In this document: piece after piece, positions 62,331-64,000 of the stretch
Layout: every line of letters begins with the position of its first letter
Position numbering within the stretch: the stretch's first letter is position 1
Source: Pseudocolwellia sp048296855
GTDB taxonomy: Bacteria; Pseudomonadota; Gammaproteobacteria; Enterobacterales; Alteromonadaceae
Assembly (NCBI GenBank): GCA_048296855.1
Contig: CP182631.1
DNA: 64,000 nt
Strand: one strand, 5' to 3'
Translations under genes and position numbers: made by a program
The notes under the pieces: model-generated
What the model was told of the DNA's origin: nothing
What the model saw: the letters and a program-made list of their open reading frames with translations, nothing else
The model's database searches: none

Positions 62331-63632
62331 TTAGTATTCATTAGGCAGACTGTATTTAATAATACAATATAAAAAAACAATAAAAACGATTCTTATTAAA
62401 TGTTTTTTATGATCAATACCACCGATATATTTTGAAAAATATATCGGTGCATAAAAGGATAACAATAATTGTGAACCAATCATTGCTAAAGCAAATGCTT
62501 CTAATGTCTTAAAAGGAAAAGCCAAACATAGTACAACTACGGATAACATTGCAGATATAAGGTTCCATCTAAACTCAATATTACTCACACCTTGTGATTG
62601 TGCTAGTACGCCAAATAAACTACCTATAGGCCTTAGCAAGCCAACCAACAATAGAGTTGTATATATTTCAAATGAATATATATAATCTTGACCAAAAAAC
62701 TGCGGAATTAAATAGTAAAGTGCAATGGTTAAAATCAAATAGACAATCATATTAAGAAGTAATATAGCTTGACTGGCTTGATTAAAAATTAGTTTAGTGC
62801 CTTTAACTGAAGTTTGAACTTTAGCAAGTCTAGGTAGAGCCAGCTTGGAAGTTATTGGGGCTATTAACTTTGTTGGTTGCATAATAAACTCTTTAGCTAA
62901 TGAATAAACACCGAGAGCTTCAATCCCTAACCACTTTCCGATAATTAATTGATCTAATTGTGTACGTAATTGATTAATTATTTGAGACCCCATCTGAAAA
63001 AAACCGAACCTAAGTGCAGGCTTGATTATATTTTTATCAAACGAAAAAGAAGGATGCCACTCTACAGGAGATATAAACAGAATGAGTAATAACTTAACAG
63101 CTGAACCAATCAATACGGCATAAAGATAGCCAAACAAAGACATATTTAAATAATAAACAAAATAAAGAACAAAACATAATAATATTACTTTTGAAATAAT
63201 TTCAATTTTAGCAAGTAAATCACTCTGCAACATTTTTATAAAATGTGCTTGATACTGCGATGTTGCACCAATGATAATAAAGTTAAAAGCTACAATTTGA
63301 AGACCTTTTGTAATATTATCTGATACATAAAAAACACCAATAGGAATCGATAAAAAAAAGACAATAATAGTTGCTAAACAACCTAAAGCTAAATTAATAC
63401 TAAATAGTGTAGATTCTTCTTTTTTACTTATGGATTGTCTATGAATAAAATAGCTAGACAAACCTAAATCCTGCAAAGAAAAAGCAAAGAAAAGCACTAT
63501 ATTAATAATAGCTAATTCACCTAAAACCCCTACATCCTCAGATTGCGATAGAAGTATTAATACAATTATCTGACTAAGCGCACTTATACCTGTTGAACCA
63601 AAAATCCATATTGCTTCTTTTTTAATGCTCAT
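62331..63632 (-). CDS. wzx: Oligosaccharide flippase (Wzx-like MOP/PST)
   Basis: 433 aa with about 12-14 membrane segments, MATE-fold polysaccharide transport pattern (EAIWIFGSTGISALSQIIVLI at the start, ALGVYSLAKEFI). It moves undecaprenyl-linked repeat units across the membrane. Coding starts inside the preceding glycosyltransferase (11-nt overlap). The symbol wzx is functional, since flippases share little identity. Confidence 0.8.
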   Translation of the reverse strand: MSIKKEAIWIFGSTGISALSQIIVLILLSQSEDVGVLGELAIINIVLFFAFSLQDLGLSSYFIHRQSISKKEESTLFSINLALGCLATIIVFFLSIPIGVFYVSDNITKGLQIVAFNFIIIGATSQYQAHFIKMLQSDLLAKIEIISKVILLCFVLYFVYYLNMSLFGYLYAVLIGSAVKLLLILFISPVEWHPSFSFDKNIIKPALRFGFFQMGSQIINQLRTQLDQLIIGKWLGIEALGVYSLAKEFIMQPTKLIAPITSKLALPRLAKVQTSVKGTKLIFNQASQAILLLNMIVYLILTIALYYLIPQFFGQDYIYSFEIYTTLLLVGLLRPIGSLFGVLAQSQGVSNIEFRWNLISAMLSVVVLCLAFPFKTLEAFALAMIGSQLLLSFYAPIYFSKYIGGIDHKKHLIRIVFIVFLYCIIKYSLPNEY

Positions 63633-64000
63633 AAACTGATGTTGCTATCTCTTTAAGGTCTTTATATAAGGACTTTTGGTTAAATTTTTCAGCAATTGTA
63701 TTCAATGCGTTAGCTCTTATTTGAGCGATATCAATTTGGTCATCATTAATTACCTTAGCTAAAATCTCACATAATTGTCTTGGCGAAGATTCCGATGCTA
63801 AAAAGCCTGAACAACCATCTTTAATAAGCTCAGGGATGCCACTATGAACAGTTGACACAACAATAATCCCCATAGCCATAGCTTCCATTAAAGCAACAGG
63901 AATCCCCTCCATATCACCATTTTTTGCTGTTATTGAAGGTAATAAAAAAACATCTGCTTCGTTTAAGTAATTTTTTACCGTTTCCTGCGATTGAAAACCA
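63622..64000 (-). CDS. Glycosyltransferase family 4 (partial, N-terminus off window)
   Basis: C-terminal 126 codons of a GT4 protein whose start lies beyond the right edge. Reading in frame from the edge: GFQSQETVKNYLNEADVFLL then PSITAKNGDMEGIPVALMEA, AMGIIVVSTVHSGIPELI. The EGIPVALMEAM segment is the E(x7)E donor-binding motif. Its stop overlaps wzx by 11 nt. Substrate unknown. Confidence 0.85.
   Translation of the reverse strand, partial: GFQSQETVKNYLNEADVFLLPSITAKNGDMEGIPVALMEAMAMGIIVVSTVHSGIPELIKDGCSGFLASESSPRQLCEILAKVINDDQIDIAQIRANALNTIAEKFNQKSLYKDLKEIATSVYEH

Noticed and set aside
1..64000. CRISPR arrays, tRNA genes, rRNA genes, IS elements, prophage
   Set aside because: No direct-repeat array, tRNA-like cloverleaf, transposase, integrase or phage structural gene was noticed on reading through; a tRNA or repeat search program would be needed to be final.

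Overview
The window is a piece of a low-GC (roughly 35-38% by eye) marine gammaproteobacterial chromosome. Gene order and protein sequences point to the Alteromonadales, most like Colwellia/Thalassotalea (Colwelliaceae); this is inference from familiarity, not a database result. It is mostly core genome: no insertion sequence, prophage, CRISPR array, tRNA or rRNA is visible.

Layout. 1-8.2 kb (minus): a partial minor pilin gene pilV, then the block murJ / ribF-ileS-lspA-fkpB-ispH, divergent from rpsT. 8.8-14.3 kb: small housekeeping and conserved-unknown genes (DUF3010, YggN-like DUF2884, a cold-shock protein with a long leader, a SPOUT RNA methyltransferase, an AsmA-like protein, a small beta-barrel, a thioredoxin-fold lipoprotein) plus a 359-bp repeat element. 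14.3-18.8 kb: aroF-tyrA with a TyrR-box pair, and acs. 19-21 kb: the rpsP-rimM-trmD-rplS operon. 21-28.6 kb: maeA, iscX with an unrecognised 43-residue ORF upstream, DUF2164, nnrS, a D-2-hydroxyacid dehydrogenase and a large Ig-like lipoprotein. 28.7-39.2 kb: a class-V aminotransferase, then moeA divergent from a complete molybdenum cofactor and molybdate uptake operon (Moco riboswitch, moaA, mobA, moaB, moaC, moaD, moaE, modABC, moeB). 39.2-45.6 kb: rmf and a sulfate activation cluster (cysD-cysN-permease-cysC-DHH phosphoesterase). 45.8-49.3 kb: UDP-sugar genes tviB-tviC-galU. 49.7-54.0 kb: a POT peptide transporter, fau, rpiA, serA. 54.1-56.6 kb: ribH-nusB-thiL-pgpA. 56.9-64 kb: a surface polysaccharide locus (two glycosyltransferases and a WecG-type enzyme around a Wzy-like protein on plus; glycosyltransferase, flippase and Wzz on minus).

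How the genes work together. The Moco genes form a pathway from GTP (moaA/moaC) through sulfur transfer (moaD/moaE/moeB) to molybdenum insertion (moeA, moaB) and guanylylation (mobA), fed by ModABC, with a leader resembling the Moco riboswitch as feedback sensor. moaA, the first gene, is broken by one missing G in a G-run. The Cys cluster makes PAPS from sulfate, and the linked DHH phosphoesterase is a candidate for pAp recycling. tviB/tviC/galU supply uronic-acid-type UDP-sugars that the polysaccharide locus may use.

Genes and elements easily missed: rmf (57 aa), the 43-aa ORF upstream of iscX, the TTG-initiated 5' end of pilV, the corrected starts of several genes, and a family of TATACCCGTTA-bounded repeats. 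I found no clear candidate for a wholly new multi-gene system. The best leads are the moaA poly-G frameshift, the small CxxC membrane ORF, the hairpin over the DUF3010 ribosome binding site, the nnrS upstream ORF and the repeat family.
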